Source: Rahnella sikkimica (GTDB taxonomy: Bacteria; Pseudomonadota; Gammaproteobacteria; Enterobacterales; Enterobacteriaceae). Taken from it: a DNA stretch of 64,000 nucleotides. The stretch spans positions 2,294,001-2,358,000 of the forward strand of contig NZ_CP019062.1 of assembly GCF_002951615.1 (NCBI RefSeq), in the 5' to 3' direction. Below, one piece after another: positions 19,217 through 28,395 of this stretch (positions are counted from its first letter, which is position 1; each line of letters begins with the position of its first letter). The notes beneath the pieces are model-generated. The model did no database searches, had not been told where the DNA came from, and was given only the letters and a program-made list of their open reading frames with translations. Position numbers and translations under genes: made by a program.

Positions 19217-19978
19217 ATGGCTGGAATAGAACATTTTAGCCTAACCAGTTATGCACAAGGATTAGCCACACGTTATATACAGGATGCATGGTTGGGCATT
19301 AAATTTGTCACTGATATCGAGAATTTTTCACAGAAGTGTGTGGAAAAAATCAGAACGGCGCGGGATAATGAAACCTGTAAATTCACATTAAAAATCATGA
19401 AGCGTGAAAAGTCAGAGCTTCATGAACAGGAAATGATGCTGTTAGCAGGAAAAACTAAATTATACGTAACAACCACCTTTGAAAAAAATAAAGATATCAT
19501 CCGGTATATAATCAACGGCGTTTGCATTGCACTTGGAACCGGGCAAATTGTGGCTGGTATAAACTTGATTGCTGGTTCAATGGTGACGCTTGATCCTATC
19601 GGCGTTCTCGCAGGCGCACTCATTATCTCCACAGGCGTCAATACTATAGAAGAGAATTGGCTGGAAATTATGGGACATAAAAATCCTGTCGGACATGTTC
19701 GTGAAGGTTTTATGCAAACAGCAGAGTTCATGGGGTTCGAAAAGAAAACCGGGGATGTGGCTTTCCAAACTGTTGATGTGATTTCGTCACTCTACGCCCT
19801 TGGAGCCCTTGGACTTAAACCGGAATCCCGCCGACTTTTTTATTATATTCCTCTCGACTTCCAACGTAAGATAAATACTATGAGCAAAACTGCATTAGCG
19901 TTGAAAGTGATCAGCACAGGAAATAAAATAAGAGTAATCGATTACACTTATAAAAACAGCAACGAACGCTACAATTAA
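19217..19978 (+). CDS. DUF4225-like membrane-associated protein
   Basis: A protein of about 253 residues resembling the DUF4225 family of enterobacteria. After a polar helical N-terminal half comes a pair of hydrophobic segments (IINGVCIALGTGQIVAGINLIAGS and DPIGVLAGALIISTGVN, written here in parts), then NTIEENWLEIMGH. The family has no established function. The start is uncertain. The ATG at 19217 and the TTG at 19211 lack a ribosome-binding site. A well-placed AGAGGA serves an ATG at 19161 in another frame that stops at 19229 after 22 codons. A frameshift near the N terminus is therefore possible. It is divergent from vgrG and converges on the next gene with an 8 bp gap. Confidence 0.6.
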   Translation: MAGIEHFSLTSYAQGLATRYIQDAWLGIKFVTDIENFSQKCVEKIRTARDNETCKFTLKIMKREKSELHEQEMMLLAGKTKLYVTTTFEKNKDIIRYIINGVCIALGTGQIVAGINLIAGSMVTLDPIGVLAGALIISTGVNTIEENWLEIMGHKNPVGHVREGFMQTAEFMGFEKKTGDVAFQTVDVISSLYALGALGLKPESRRLFYYIPLDFQRKINTMSKTALALKVISTGNKIRVIDYTYKNSNERYN

Positions 19979-19986
19979 CTGACACA

Positions 19987-20334
19987 TCAACTTTGCCGAG
20001 TGGCATAGTTTTTTAAATACCGTCTTGCTTTGATTGCCAATTTCATGGGGATGACATAATAGGTTACAACCCAGATAAAAACCATAACGACAACATTAAT
20101 ACTAACTGAATCATCTGCAGATGATCGAGAGAGTAAAATTAATATCAATGGGATAAAAGAAATGCCGTAGCAAATTACCCCGCCCCAAAAACGCTTACTC
20201 AAATCCTTTAAAATCACATCGTAAGCAACGGCAGTTTTGGTTTTTTCCGTGACCGCTGCCCGCTTGATGACAGATATTTCTTTTATTGTAAATCCAGCCT
20301 CAGTGAGGCTTTTATCTGTAATATCCATTAACAT
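19987..20334 (-). CDS. Small two-helix membrane protein, unknown
   Basis: A protein of 115 residues from the ATG at 20334, which has a weak GAGACGAG upstream; an in-frame start at 20436 would add 34 less convincing residues. It has a soluble N-terminal 50 residues (DITDKSLTEAGFTIKEISVIKR), two membrane segments around GGVICYGISFIPLILIL and VVVMVFIWVVTYYVIP, and a basic tail. No family was recognised. It faces the DUF4225-like gene tail to tail. Both share the AT-rich composition of the island. Whether they form a functional pair is unknown. Confidence 0.5.
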   Translation of the reverse strand: MLMDITDKSLTEAGFTIKEISVIKRAAVTEKTKTAVAYDVILKDLSKRFWGGVICYGISFIPLILILLSRSSADDSVSINVVVMVFIWVVTYYVIPMKLAIKARRYLKNYATRQS

Positions 20335-20601
20335 ACTCGTCTCAATCCCATTTAATGGCGCTATATTACACCCGAAAACTTTGCAATCAATTAGCGTTAA
20401 AATTTTCAGATGGGTCGGTTCCGCAAAAGGCAACATAAGCTTATGTAACGTGACTGTTCGGTTAAAGCCCAGAATATTGACTGCCAGCCTTGTTCAAGAA
20501 CATGGCATAAACCGCTTCATGCGAAAACAACTTCGCGTCCTATACTTATTCCCAATTACGTCGACTTTTAACTCTCTTATATGAAACGGGAAGGTATTGG
20601 T

Positions 20602-21639
20602 ATGTCTCAATCTCAGTCTGAAAACCGTCGCATCGTTCTGGCGTCCCGCCCTCATGGTAAGCCTGTGGATGACAATTTCCGTCTGGAAAAAGCCCCGCTG
20701 CCGGAGGCCAAAGAAGGCCAGCTTTTATTGCGCACAATCTGGCTTTCTCTTGACCCTTACATGCGCGGGCGGATGTCCGACGCGCCTTCGTATGCCGCGC
20801 CGGTACAAATCGGTGAAGTGATGACCGGCGGCGCAGTGTCCCGCGTGGTGGGATCCCACAGCCCGGATTTTAAAACCGGTGATCTCGTCGTGGGCAGTAC
20901 CGGCTGGCAGGATTACGCCGTGGTGAACGCCGGTGAAGTGAAAAAGCTGGAAGGCGCGGCGCTTAAGCAACCGTCTCTGGCATTGGGCGTGCTGGGAATG
21001 CCGGGCTTCACCGCGTTTATGGGGCTGCTGGATATCGGCGAACCGAAACCGGGCGAGACGCTGGTGGTCGCCGCAGCCACCGGGCCGGTCGGATCCCTGG
21101 TCGGACAAATCGGTAAAATCAAAGGCTGCCGCGTGGTGGGTATCGCCGGTGGCGAGGAGAAATGCCGCTACGCCGTGGAGCATTTCGGCTTCGACGAATG
21201 TTTAGACCACCGTGCGCCCGATTTGGATCAGCGCCTCAACGCCGCCTGCCCTGACGGCATTGACGTTTATTTCGAAAACGTCGGCGGCGCGGTGTTTGAT
21301 GCGGTTCTTCCGCTGCTTAATACCAAAGCCCGTATTCCGGTGTGCGGTCTGGTTTCGCAATACAACGCCACCGGCCTGAAAGAAGGCCACGATCGTCTGT
21401 CATTGTTAGCCAGCACAATTTTGAGAAAGCGTTTGCGCGTGCAGGGTTTCATTATTTTTGATGATTACGGCCATCGTTATCCGGAGTTTGCAAAACAGAT
21501 GGGCGAATGGTTTGAAGCAGGAAAAGTGAAGTTCCGCGAAGATGTTGTTGAAGGGCTGGAAAACGCACCGCAGGCGTTCTTCGGTCTGCTCGAGGGTAAA
21601 AACTTTGGCAAACTGGTCGTTCGTGTCGGGCAGGATTGA
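20602..21639 (+). CDS. curA: NADPH-dependent curcumin/alkenal reductase
   Basis: A 345-residue medium-chain reductase lacking zinc ligands, closely similar to E. coli CurA (YncB). Visible are RRIVLASRPHG, SLDPYMRGRMSD, the NADP-binding AAATGPVGS loop with VVGIAGG, and FENVGG. The family reduces the double bond of enones and alkenals with NADPH in the cytosol. The ATG at 20602 is preceded by GGGAAGG. The next gene follows after 27 bp and is probably cotranscribed, suggesting joint aldehyde detoxification. Confidence 0.9.
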   Translation: MSQSQSENRRIVLASRPHGKPVDDNFRLEKAPLPEAKEGQLLLRTIWLSLDPYMRGRMSDAPSYAAPVQIGEVMTGGAVSRVVGSHSPDFKTGDLVVGSTGWQDYAVVNAGEVKKLEGAALKQPSLALGVLGMPGFTAFMGLLDIGEPKPGETLVVAAATGPVGSLVGQIGKIKGCRVVGIAGGEEKCRYAVEHFGFDECLDHRAPDLDQRLNAACPDGIDVYFENVGGAVFDAVLPLLNTKARIPVCGLVSQYNATGLKEGHDRLSLLASTILRKRLRVQGFIIFDDYGHRYPEFAKQMGEWFEAGKVKFREDVVEGLENAPQAFFGLLEGKNFGKLVVRVGQD

Positions 21640-21666
21640 TCCCTGACGGCGTCCACAGGAGGTAAC

Positions 21667-22362
21667 ATGAAATTACTGATTGTATTGACATCGCACGATA
21701 AACTCGGCGAAACCGGTAAGAAAACCGGTTTCTGGCTGGAAGAATTCACCGCGCCATATTACGAATTTCTGGATGCGGGCGCGACACTGACGCTGGCGTC
21801 GCCGAAAGGCGGACAACCACCGCTGGATCCGAAAAGCGATGAGCCGGATGCCCAAACCGAAACCACGGCGCGTTTCCGTCAGGATAAAAGCGCACAACAC
21901 GCGCTCGCCACGACGGTGAAACTGGCGGACGTGAATGCCGCGGATTTCGACGCCATTTTTTATCCCGGCGGCCACGGCCCGTTGTGGGATCTGGCGGAAG
22001 ACGCACATTCGGTGGCGTTGATTAAAGCATTTTGGGCGGCAGGCAAACCGGTTTCTGCCGTTTGTCACGCGCCCGGCGTCTTGCGCAATGTGCTGCTTGA
22101 CGACAACACGCCGCTGGTCAAAGACAAGCGCGTGACCGGGTTCAGCAACAGCGAGGAAGACGCGGTGGGTCTGACGGAGATCGTGCCTTTCCTGGTAGAA
22201 GACGAGCTGAAAAAGCACGGTGGCGATTACAGCAAAGCCGCCGACTGGCGTCCGTACGTGGTCACCGACGGCAAACTGATCACCGGCCAAAACCCGGCAT
22301 CGTCCAAAGCCGTTGCACAGGCATTGCTGAAATTGCTCGGCGGCGCAGAGATCAGCAAATGA
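21667..22362 (+). CDS. DJ-1/PfpI family (Hsp31-like) protein
   Basis: A 231-residue class I glutamine-amidotransferase-like protein. The nucleophile elbow AVCHAPG gives Cys133 and the adjacent His134; an acidic pair EE at 25-26 and the FYPGGHGPLWDL loop (99-109) complete the site seen in Hsp31/YhbO-like glyoxalases and proteases. A strong AGGAGG precedes the ATG. Its pairing with curA fits handling of reactive carbonyls. The exact activity (glyoxalase III, deglycase-type or chaperone) cannot be read from the sequence. Confidence 0.85.
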   Translation: MKLLIVLTSHDKLGETGKKTGFWLEEFTAPYYEFLDAGATLTLASPKGGQPPLDPKSDEPDAQTETTARFRQDKSAQHALATTVKLADVNAADFDAIFYPGGHGPLWDLAEDAHSVALIKAFWAAGKPVSAVCHAPGVLRNVLLDDNTPLVKDKRVTGFSNSEEDAVGLTEIVPFLVEDELKKHGGDYSKAADWRPYVVTDGKLITGQNPASSKAVAQALLKLLGGAEISK

Positions 22363-22532
22363 TCTGACTCTGCTGGCGGCAAAGCATCACTGACAGTGAT
22401 ATACAGCGGATTCCTGTGGTATAAAAGACGCAGAAAAGGTGGTCAGTTTTACTGGCCACCGTTTTTTTATTGCGGCAATGGCCGCGACATTGAAAAAAAA
22501 GAATAACTTTCTTCATCAAGGAGTCAGTCACA

Positions 22533-23813
22533 GTGAAAATTTCCACCCTGTCACGCGCGTGCGCTATGTTGTCTGCCAGTCTGATTTTGGCGGCATGTAG
22601 CAGCAGCCATCAAGGCTTATCCAGCCAGGTTGCGCCGGGCACCGCGTCACTGCCCGTGTTATCAGCGGACGAAGCGGCCAACTTTACAGCGAAAAAATAT
22701 CTGGCCTTTGGCGGCCCTTCTTTGCAGGTTCAGCAACAGGGCTGGTTCCCTAAACTGGCAAGCACTGACGCGGCGAAAACCAACTTTGTGGTTGGCCCGC
22801 AGTTAGGCACGGATGGCGCGTCGTATTCGAGCGTACAACAGGCGGTAAATGCCGCACTGGCCGTGCGTAACCACGGCGAGCGTATCTTCATTAAAATCCT
22901 GCCGGGCACATACAATGGTGCGGTTTACATTCCTTCTGGCGCACCGCAAATCACCTTGTTCGGTGCCGGTAACAGCTCAGCGGATGTCACGCTGACCCAG
23001 ACGCTGGAAGCCTCTGCCGCACCGGCGGCATACCGTGCAACCGTCAGCCCGAACGGCCAGTTCCTGCCGGGCGACCGCGCTTTCTATATGTTCCAGAACT
23101 GCGCCACCCTGACGACCGAAACCATCGGCACCGGCTGTACAGCGACCGTCTGGTCACAAAGCAACGGCCTGCAATTGCAGAACCTGACCATAGGTAATGC
23201 CCTGCTCGATACCGTAGACGGTGGCGATCATTCAGCCGTCGCACTGCGTACTGATGGCGATAACGTGATTCTGGACAACGTGCGTCTGATTGGCCGTCAG
23301 AACACCTTTATGGTGAACACCGCCAACATCCACAACCAGACCGACAACAGCCGTTACAGCCGTGTTTACGTGCATAACAGCCTGATCGTAGGTGATGTGG
23401 ATTACGTGTTTGGCCGTGCCAATGCCGTTTTCGACCACGTTGAATTCCACACCGTCAGCAGCCGTGGCGTGAAACAGGCGTCCATCTTCGCGCCAAACAC
23501 GCCAGCCGCCGCACCTTACGGCTTCCTGGTGATCGACAGCAATCTGACCGGCGACCGTGGTTTCGAGCAGGCAGCAAAAGCGAAAATGGGCCGTGCGTGG
23601 GATGTCAGTGATTCCAGCAGCCAGCTGGTGATCCGCGACAGCAGCTTCGACAACAGCTATGACCAGATGAACCCGTGGGGCGACGCCGTCTTCTCCGGTC
23701 ATCCGTTTGTGGGCAACGTGCCGAAAGATGAAAAACAACAGCGTAACCTGAACGACACTAACTTCAACCGCCTGTGGCAGTACAACAACGTGCTGACTCA
23801 GCCTGCGAAGTAA
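22533..23813 (+). CDS. ybhC: YbhC/PemB-like outer-membrane lipoprotein, CE8 pectinesterase fold
   Basis: A 426-residue lipoprotein starting with GTG (AGGAG upstream). The signal peptide ends in the lipobox LAAC, giving Cys22; Ser at +2 suits outer-membrane sorting. The right-handed beta-helix pectin methylesterase domain shows GDVDYVFG (nucleophile-type Asp290) and MGRAW (Arg354, Trp356). At the usual QDTL site it reads QNTF, so the general-acid Asp is Asn257. The QAVAL box reads HSAVAL. The same kind of deviation is known in E. coli YbhC, whose pectinesterase activity is in doubt, so esterase action on pectin should not be assumed. It ends in a strong bidirectional terminator. Confidence 0.88.
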   Translation: MKISTLSRACAMLSASLILAACSSSHQGLSSQVAPGTASLPVLSADEAANFTAKKYLAFGGPSLQVQQQGWFPKLASTDAAKTNFVVGPQLGTDGASYSSVQQAVNAALAVRNHGERIFIKILPGTYNGAVYIPSGAPQITLFGAGNSSADVTLTQTLEASAAPAAYRATVSPNGQFLPGDRAFYMFQNCATLTTETIGTGCTATVWSQSNGLQLQNLTIGNALLDTVDGGDHSAVALRTDGDNVILDNVRLIGRQNTFMVNTANIHNQTDNSRYSRVYVHNSLIVGDVDYVFGRANAVFDHVEFHTVSSRGVKQASIFAPNTPAAAPYGFLVIDSNLTGDRGFEQAAKAKMGRAWDVSDSSSQLVIRDSSFDNSYDQMNPWGDAVFSGHPFVGNVPKDEKQQRNLNDTNFNRLWQYNNVLTQPAK

Positions 23814-23834
23814 TTCAGTCTGACGCAATAAAAA

Positions 23835-23868
23835 TGCCGCCGGAGGAAACTCCGGCGGCATTTTTTTT
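23835..23868. terminator. Bidirectional terminator between ybhC and the chemoreceptor gene
   Basis: The 11-bp perfect stem TGCCGCCGGAG / CTCCGGCGGCA has a GAAA loop, an A run before it and eight T after it. It serves both converging genes. Confidence 0.92.
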
Positions 23869-23886
23869 AGCAGACGTTCTGTCCGG

Positions 23887-25398
23887 TTATGCCCTTTCGT
23901 TGCCGAGACGGAACACTGAAACCGTCCGTTCCAGATTTAGCGCCTGCTCATCGAGCGACGCCGCAGCACTGGCGGACTGCTGCACCAGCGCGGAGTTTTG
24001 CTGCGTCACCGTATCCATTTCGGCCACCGCCAGCGCAATCTGGCTGATCCCCCGGCTTTGCTCATCCGACGCCGACGCAATTTCATGAATAATCTGCGTA
24101 ACGTGACGGACGGAACCGACAATCTCTTCCATCGTATCGCCCGCTTTTTCCACCAGCGTTGAGCCGTTATTCACGTTGGTGACCGATTTCTGGATTAACC
24201 CTTCAATCTCTTTCGCCGCCTGCCCGCTGCGCTGCGCGAGACTGCGCACTTCGCTGGCGACGACCGCAAAGCCACGCCCCTGCTCACCGGCACGCGCCGC
24301 TTCTACGGCGGCATTCAGCGCCAGAATATTGGTCTGGAAGGCAATGCTGTTGATAACGGTGGTGATTTCAGAAATTTGCTTCGAGCTGACGGCAATCTCT
24401 TTCATTACGCCCACCACGTCGGAGACCAGTTTGCCACCACGCGCTGCTGTGTCCGCGGCATCAGAGGCCAGCTGACTCGCCTGCGTGGCGTTATCGGCGT
24501 TCTGTTTCACCGTCGAGGTGAGTTGCTCCATGCTGGCCGCCGTTTGCCCCAGCGCCGCCGCCTGTTCTTCGGTACGCGCCGACAGATCAATGTTGCCCGC
24601 GGCAATCTCACTGGAGGCACGCGTGACCTGAGTCACTCCTTCGCGGATATCCCCGATGATTCCGTGCAGGTTTTTATTCATGCCTTCAATTGCACGGGTC
24701 AGTTGCCCCACTTCGTCGTGACTGTGGCTGGCGACGTGCGTCGAGAGGTCACCGGCGGCAATCCGTTCGGCGGTCTCCAGCGTCTGGCGCAGCGGGATCG
24801 TCAGCCCGCGCGTCATCCGCCAGGCAATCAGAACGCTCGCAATCACCGTCGCCGCGATAATCGCCAGCATCTCCTGAATGGTCTGGCTGACCTCTTCATG
24901 CAGATTACCCATTTCGTGATCGAGCAGCGTATTCGAGGCGGACGTCAGCGCCAGCCCGGCTTGCGCCAGTTGCGCTGTGATTTGTTGCGGATCGCTGCCT
25001 GCCGGAGGATTAAGCGTTTGCTGCCAGCTTTCACGGTAACGACGGATGTTTTCTGGCATAGCTTGCACCAGAGACTGATCTTCAGCATCCCACGAGTATG
25101 CCGAAACCTCGGCCTGCCGGGCTTCGAGTTTATCCAGCGCCAGACGGTTCTCTTCAACAAATTTGGGGTCTTTGGTCGCCATGTACGAAAGCCGGGAAAA
25201 TTTTGCACCACTGAGCAAATCGTTGACGGTTTTCAGCAGTGTGGCCTTTTCGGCGCGTTGGTTAATGCTGGTCAGATGATAGATCCCCGACACAGCGATA
25301 AAGGATCCCAGCAGCAGCACCAGCGCAAAGCTTGCGCCGAGTTTATTGCCGATGGTCGCATGGCGAAAGCGGCCAGTGATCCCTGAAAGTACATTCAT
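23887..25398 (-). CDS. Methyl-accepting chemotaxis protein
   Basis: A 503-residue chemoreceptor: transmembrane segment 1 at about residues 19-40, a helical periplasmic sensor of about 135 residues, transmembrane segment 2 at 177-195, a HAMP domain, then methylation helices and the hairpin tip [20 protein letters not shown]. It ends in [10 protein letters not shown] and lacks a CheR-docking pentapeptide, so it would need help from other receptors for methylation. The ATG at 25398 has AGGGAGAAG upstream; the longer frame is not used. A FliA-type promoter lies 77 bp upstream. The ligand is unknown. Confidence 0.92.
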   Translation of the reverse strand: MNVLSGITGRFRHATIGNKLGASFALVLLLGSFIAVSGIYHLTSINQRAEKATLLKTVNDLLSGAKFSRLSYMATKDPKFVEENRLALDKLEARQAEVSAYSWDAEDQSLVQAMPENIRRYRESWQQTLNPPAGSDPQQITAQLAQAGLALTSASNTLLDHEMGNLHEEVSQTIQEMLAIIAATVIASVLIAWRMTRGLTIPLRQTLETAERIAAGDLSTHVASHSHDEVGQLTRAIEGMNKNLHGIIGDIREGVTQVTRASSEIAAGNIDLSARTEEQAAALGQTAASMEQLTSTVKQNADNATQASQLASDAADTAARGGKLVSDVVGVMKEIAVSSKQISEITTVINSIAFQTNILALNAAVEAARAGEQGRGFAVVASEVRSLAQRSGQAAKEIEGLIQKSVTNVNNGSTLVEKAGDTMEEIVGSVRHVTQIIHEIASASDEQSRGISQIALAVAEMDTVTQQNSALVQQSASAAASLDEQALNLERTVSVFRLGNERA

Positions 25399-25474
25399 TT
25401 TCTTCTCCCTGTTTTCCAAATGGACTGACTCTGAAGTGGCACCGCCACCGAAGAATGAGTGAATAACGGGAGAG

Positions 25475-25501
25475 TTATCGACCCGCAAGGGTCAACATTT
25501 A
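25475..25501 (-). promoter_or_regulatory. FliA (sigma28) promoter of the chemoreceptor gene
   Basis: Read on the minus strand this is TAAA-N15-GTCGATAA, matching the flagellar sigma28 consensus TAAA-N15-GCCGATAA at 11 of 12 positions. It faces the chemoreceptor and predicts a leader of about 70 bases. Confidence 0.8.
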
Positions 25502-25548
25502 GAGGGAAGTTAAAATATTTCTTATCAATAGCCCGAAAGGTTCAGGCA

Positions 25549-25575
25549 ATAAAAAGCCCCTTAATACAGGGGCTT
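25549..25575 (-). terminator. Terminator of pgl
   Basis: The stem AAGCCCCT / AGGGGCTT has a six-base loop and a T run on the minus strand, about 75 bp after the pgl stop. Confidence 0.75.
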
Positions 25576-25650
25576 GATCATTATTTCACAACGGTATTAT
25601 TGAGGGATTTTAAAAAACCATTAAATAACCTCACCAATAAACCAGCGTGA

Positions 25651-26652
25651 TTAATCAATTTCCAGAATGCTTACCCACATCGGCGCTTTGCCCACCGGGT
25701 AAGTTTTCAGCGTGGTCAGCTGGCCGTTTTGCGGATTGATTTTTGCCACTTCAATGGCATCCGACTTCTGACCGGCCGTGATCATGTACTGCCCGGTGAA
25801 GTCGATATTGAAACCGCGCGGCTGCGTCTGCGTCGCATGGTGCCCCGTGAGCGCCAGCTCACTGCCATCGGCGGAAACGGACAGCACAGAAATCAGGCTG
25901 GCCGTACGGTCGGAAGCGTAAAGGAATTTTCCGTCCGGCGTGATGTGTAAATCAGCTGCCCAGCAGGTACCGGCAAAATCATCAGGCATGATGCCCAGAG
26001 TCTGCACCTGACGATATTCGCCGGTGCCGACATCTTTCTGGTACACATCCACGCTGCTGTTAAGCTCATTGACACAGTAGGCAAAGTGATGATTCGGGTG
26101 GAACGCCATATGGCGGGGACCGGCACCTTCAACAGTCCGCAGCTCGCTGGCGGTCTGATGCGGCGTCGCTTCGCCCTTCTGGCTGAAGTCATACTGATGA
26201 ATACGATCTTCTTTCAGTGCCGGGATCATCAGCAACTGGTTGGTCGGGTCGATGTTGGCAGAGTGCGGTGCCTGGATATTTTCCAGAACCTGCACCGGGG
26301 CCAGCGCGTGACCTTTTTCATCCAGCGGATGAATGCTGACGTTATTGAAGCTGTAAGACGCCGAGAACACAAAGCGCCCCTGCAGGTCGATCCCCAGATG
26401 CGTCGGGCTGCCCGGCAGCGGAGCCATCGCGGCTTCTTCCAGTTTCCCCTCGTGGTCAATGCGGTACGTCAGCACGCCAAACTCCGGGCGCACGCCGACA
26501 TACAAACGATGACCATCAGGATGGATAACCATCGGCTGAACCTGTCCCGGCACGTCCACCGTTTGCAGCAGGCTCAGTTCACCATTATCCGCCAGACGAA
26601 AAGCGTGGATTTGCTGACTATCAGGGCTGGCAACGTAGACAACTTGCTTCAT
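25651..26652 (-). CDS. pgl: 6-phosphogluconolactonase
   Basis: A 333-residue seven-bladed beta-propeller lactonase of the YbhE type. It hydrolyses 6-phosphogluconolactone in the oxidative pentose phosphate pathway. Repeated blade motifs such as [48 protein letters not shown] and [13 protein letters not shown] are evident. The ATG at 26652 follows AGGAG. It is monocistronic, divergent from ybhA, and placed as in E. coli. Confidence 0.94.
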   Translation of the reverse strand: MKQVVYVASPDSQQIHAFRLADNGELSLLQTVDVPGQVQPMVIHPDGHRLYVGVRPEFGVLTYRIDHEGKLEEAAMAPLPGSPTHLGIDLQGRFVFSASYSFNNVSIHPLDEKGHALAPVQVLENIQAPHSANIDPTNQLLMIPALKEDRIHQYDFSQKGEATPHQTASELRTVEGAGPRHMAFHPNHHFAYCVNELNSSVDVYQKDVGTGEYRQVQTLGIMPDDFAGTCWAADLHITPDGKFLYASDRTASLISVLSVSADGSELALTGHHATQTQPRGFNIDFTGQYMITAGQKSDAIEVAKINPQNGQLTTLKTYPVGKAPMWVSILEID

Positions 26653-26833
26653 CACATCTCCTTATTAAAACCGAATGAGTGGGTAGACTTTGTAAAAGCG
26701 TAGCTCAGGTTAACACGATAACTCAACGCACTGGCGGCACTAAAGGTGCCGGATCCAAGGTTTAATTAGCAGGCTTAACACGGTAACATGATGATAATTT
26801 CTTCGATCCACCCTCACTTACGATGGACTGCTC

Positions 26834-27655
26834 ATGACTTATCGCATTATTGCGCTCGATCTCGACGGTACGCTGCTGGACCGTCAAAAACGTATTCTTC
26901 CTGAATCCCTTGCCGCACTGGCCGACGCCCGCGCTCAGGGCATCAAAGTGGTTGTCGTCACCGGTCGCCATCATGTGGCAATCCATCCGTTTTATCAGGC
27001 ATTGGAGCTCGATACACCTGCTATCTGCTGCAACGGGACTTATTTGTATGATTATCAGGCACGTAAGGTCTTAACCTCTGACCCGCTCGACAGCACGAAA
27101 GCGAAGAAAGTGATCGATTTGCTGGATCATCACGGCATTCACGGCCTGTTGTATGTCGATGATGCGATGTTGTATCAGCAACCCAGCGGCCACGTGACCC
27201 GCTCTATTGCCTGGGGGCAGAGCCTGCCGGAACATCAGCGTCCGAATATCGTTCAGGTCAACAGCCTGCGTGAAGCCGCAGACGAGGCGCAGGCCATCTG
27301 GAAATTCGCCACATCCCATCAGGATCTGGATGCGCTGCATACGTTTGCCGCACAGGTGGAAAACGATCTGGGTCTGGCCTGCGAATGGTCATGGCACGAT
27401 CAGGTAGACGTGGCGAAAGGCGGCAACAGCAAGGGCCGTCGCTTACAGGAATGGGTCGAATCTCAGGGCATGAGCATGCAGGATGTGGTCGCTTTCGGCG
27501 ATAACTATAATGACCTGAGTATGCTGGAAAATGTCGGTCTGGGCGTGGCGATGGGCAATGCGGCGGATGCGATAAAAGAACGCGCGGCGCTGGTGATCGG
27601 CGACCACGAAACGCCGGGCATTGCAGACGTCATCCGCTCGAAAGTCCTGAGCTGA
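26834..27655 (+). CDS. ybhA: HAD-family pyridoxal phosphate phosphatase
   Basis: A 273-residue Cof-type HAD phosphatase. The nucleophile motif LDLDGTLLD, VVTGRH, the lysine of VAKGGNSKGRRL and the acidic motif FGDNYNDLSML are all present. E. coli YbhA acts on pyridoxal phosphate and sugar phosphates such as fructose 1,6-bisphosphate. It is divergent from pgl, as in E. coli, and ends in a strong hairpin terminator. Confidence 0.92.
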   Translation: MTYRIIALDLDGTLLDRQKRILPESLAALADARAQGIKVVVVTGRHHVAIHPFYQALELDTPAICCNGTYLYDYQARKVLTSDPLDSTKAKKVIDLLDHHGIHGLLYVDDAMLYQQPSGHVTRSIAWGQSLPEHQRPNIVQVNSLREAADEAQAIWKFATSHQDLDALHTFAAQVENDLGLACEWSWHDQVDVAKGGNSKGRRLQEWVESQGMSMQDVVAFGDNYNDLSMLENVGLGVAMGNAADAIKERAALVIGDHETPGIADVIRSKVLS

Positions 27656-27668
27656 TCTCCGCATTTCG

Positions 27669-27701
27669 CGCCTTCCCCTGCGACAGAGGAAGGCGTTTTT
27701 T
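27669..27701 (+). terminator. Terminator of ybhA
   Basis: The stem CGCCTTCC / GGAAGGCG is followed by six T, 13 bp after the stop codon. Confidence 0.85.
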
Positions 27702-27715
27702 CTGCCACAAAATCA

Positions 27716-27994
27716 TTAATCTGTCTTTGTCTCGTTTTTAATCTTTACTGGCCGGATGCAGCGCGGAATTGAGCGCATTTTTGCATCAAAATAGCGGCTC
27801 GGCCAGATCGCCGACGGCGGAATACCCAGCGCTTTAGCGATAATCATTTCGCCCTTCGCCCAAGGACGCGCCAGTGCATTAGCCAGCGTGGAGGATCCTA
27901 AACCGGCTTCCCGCGATACCGCCGCCAGCGAGGTTCTTCTCTTACGTAACCCGGCAATGATATCCGCAGGGTGCCAGTCATTTTCCTTATTCAT
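27716..27994 (-). CDS. Ner/Nlp-like small HTH regulator
   Basis: A 92-residue protein of the Ner-like family (phage Mu Ner; SfsB/Nlp of E. coli). It shows DWHPADIIAGLRKRRTSLAAVSREAGL, the HTH SSTLANALARPWAKGEMIIAKALG, and PPSAIWPSRY, which closes the family domain. A basic tail of about 20 residues follows. It is divergent from the Xre-type gene with about 140 bp between starts. Neither gene occupies this spot in E. coli, so the pair is an insertion between ybhA and modC. Its targets are unknown. Confidence 0.8.
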   Translation of the reverse strand: MNKENDWHPADIIAGLRKRRTSLAAVSREAGLGSSTLANALARPWAKGEMIIAKALGIPPSAIWPSRYFDAKMRSIPRCIRPVKIKNETKTD

Positions 27995-28131
27995 CGTTCA
28001 TCCTTTGTGGTTTGTATGGCATTCAGAAAAGTGAACTACACTTTCACTTTACGATGTCTAGTAACTCTAAACAACAATGATGTTAAGTAATGCTAAACGT
28101 AACGTCAATACTCTTTTTGTGGTTATTGACG

Positions 28132-28395
28132 ATGATCTCATACCGATTGAAATCTGCCCGGACGAAAGCGAAGCTCACGCAGGAGAAGCTGGGCGTTATG
28201 GCAGGAATTGATGAAAGCACTGCGCGTTCGCGGGTATCGCAATATGAAAACGGCACTTACAGCCCGAACTTCGACACCATGTGTCATTTCGCCCGCGTGC
28301 TGAATGTGCCGGAGTGTTATTTCTATATTTTGGATGACGAATTTGCCGAAAAAGTGCTGGCGCTTTATCACGCGTCTAAAGCGCCTTCGGCTTAG
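28132..28395 (+). CDS. Xre-family small HTH regulator
   Basis: An 87-residue Cro/C1-type regulator. The HTH covers about residues 3-60 ([20 protein letters not shown], then [27 protein letters not shown]). The ATG at 28132 is preferred to 28090, since the added residues are hydrophobic and unlike the family; the ribosome-binding site is weak for either. Its stop overlaps the modC stop by 3 bp on the opposite strand. The function is unknown, though the divergent Ner-like gene suggests cross-regulation. Confidence 0.78.
   Translation: MISYRLKSARTKAKLTQEKLGVMAGIDESTARSRVSQYENGTYSPNFDTMCHFARVLNVPECYFYILDDEFAEKVLALYHASKAPSA

Noticed and set aside
24376..25386. 336-codon plus-strand frame opposite the first chemoreceptor
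   Set aside because: Shadow of the chemoreceptor coding strand; rich in Arg, Gly and His and without family resemblance.
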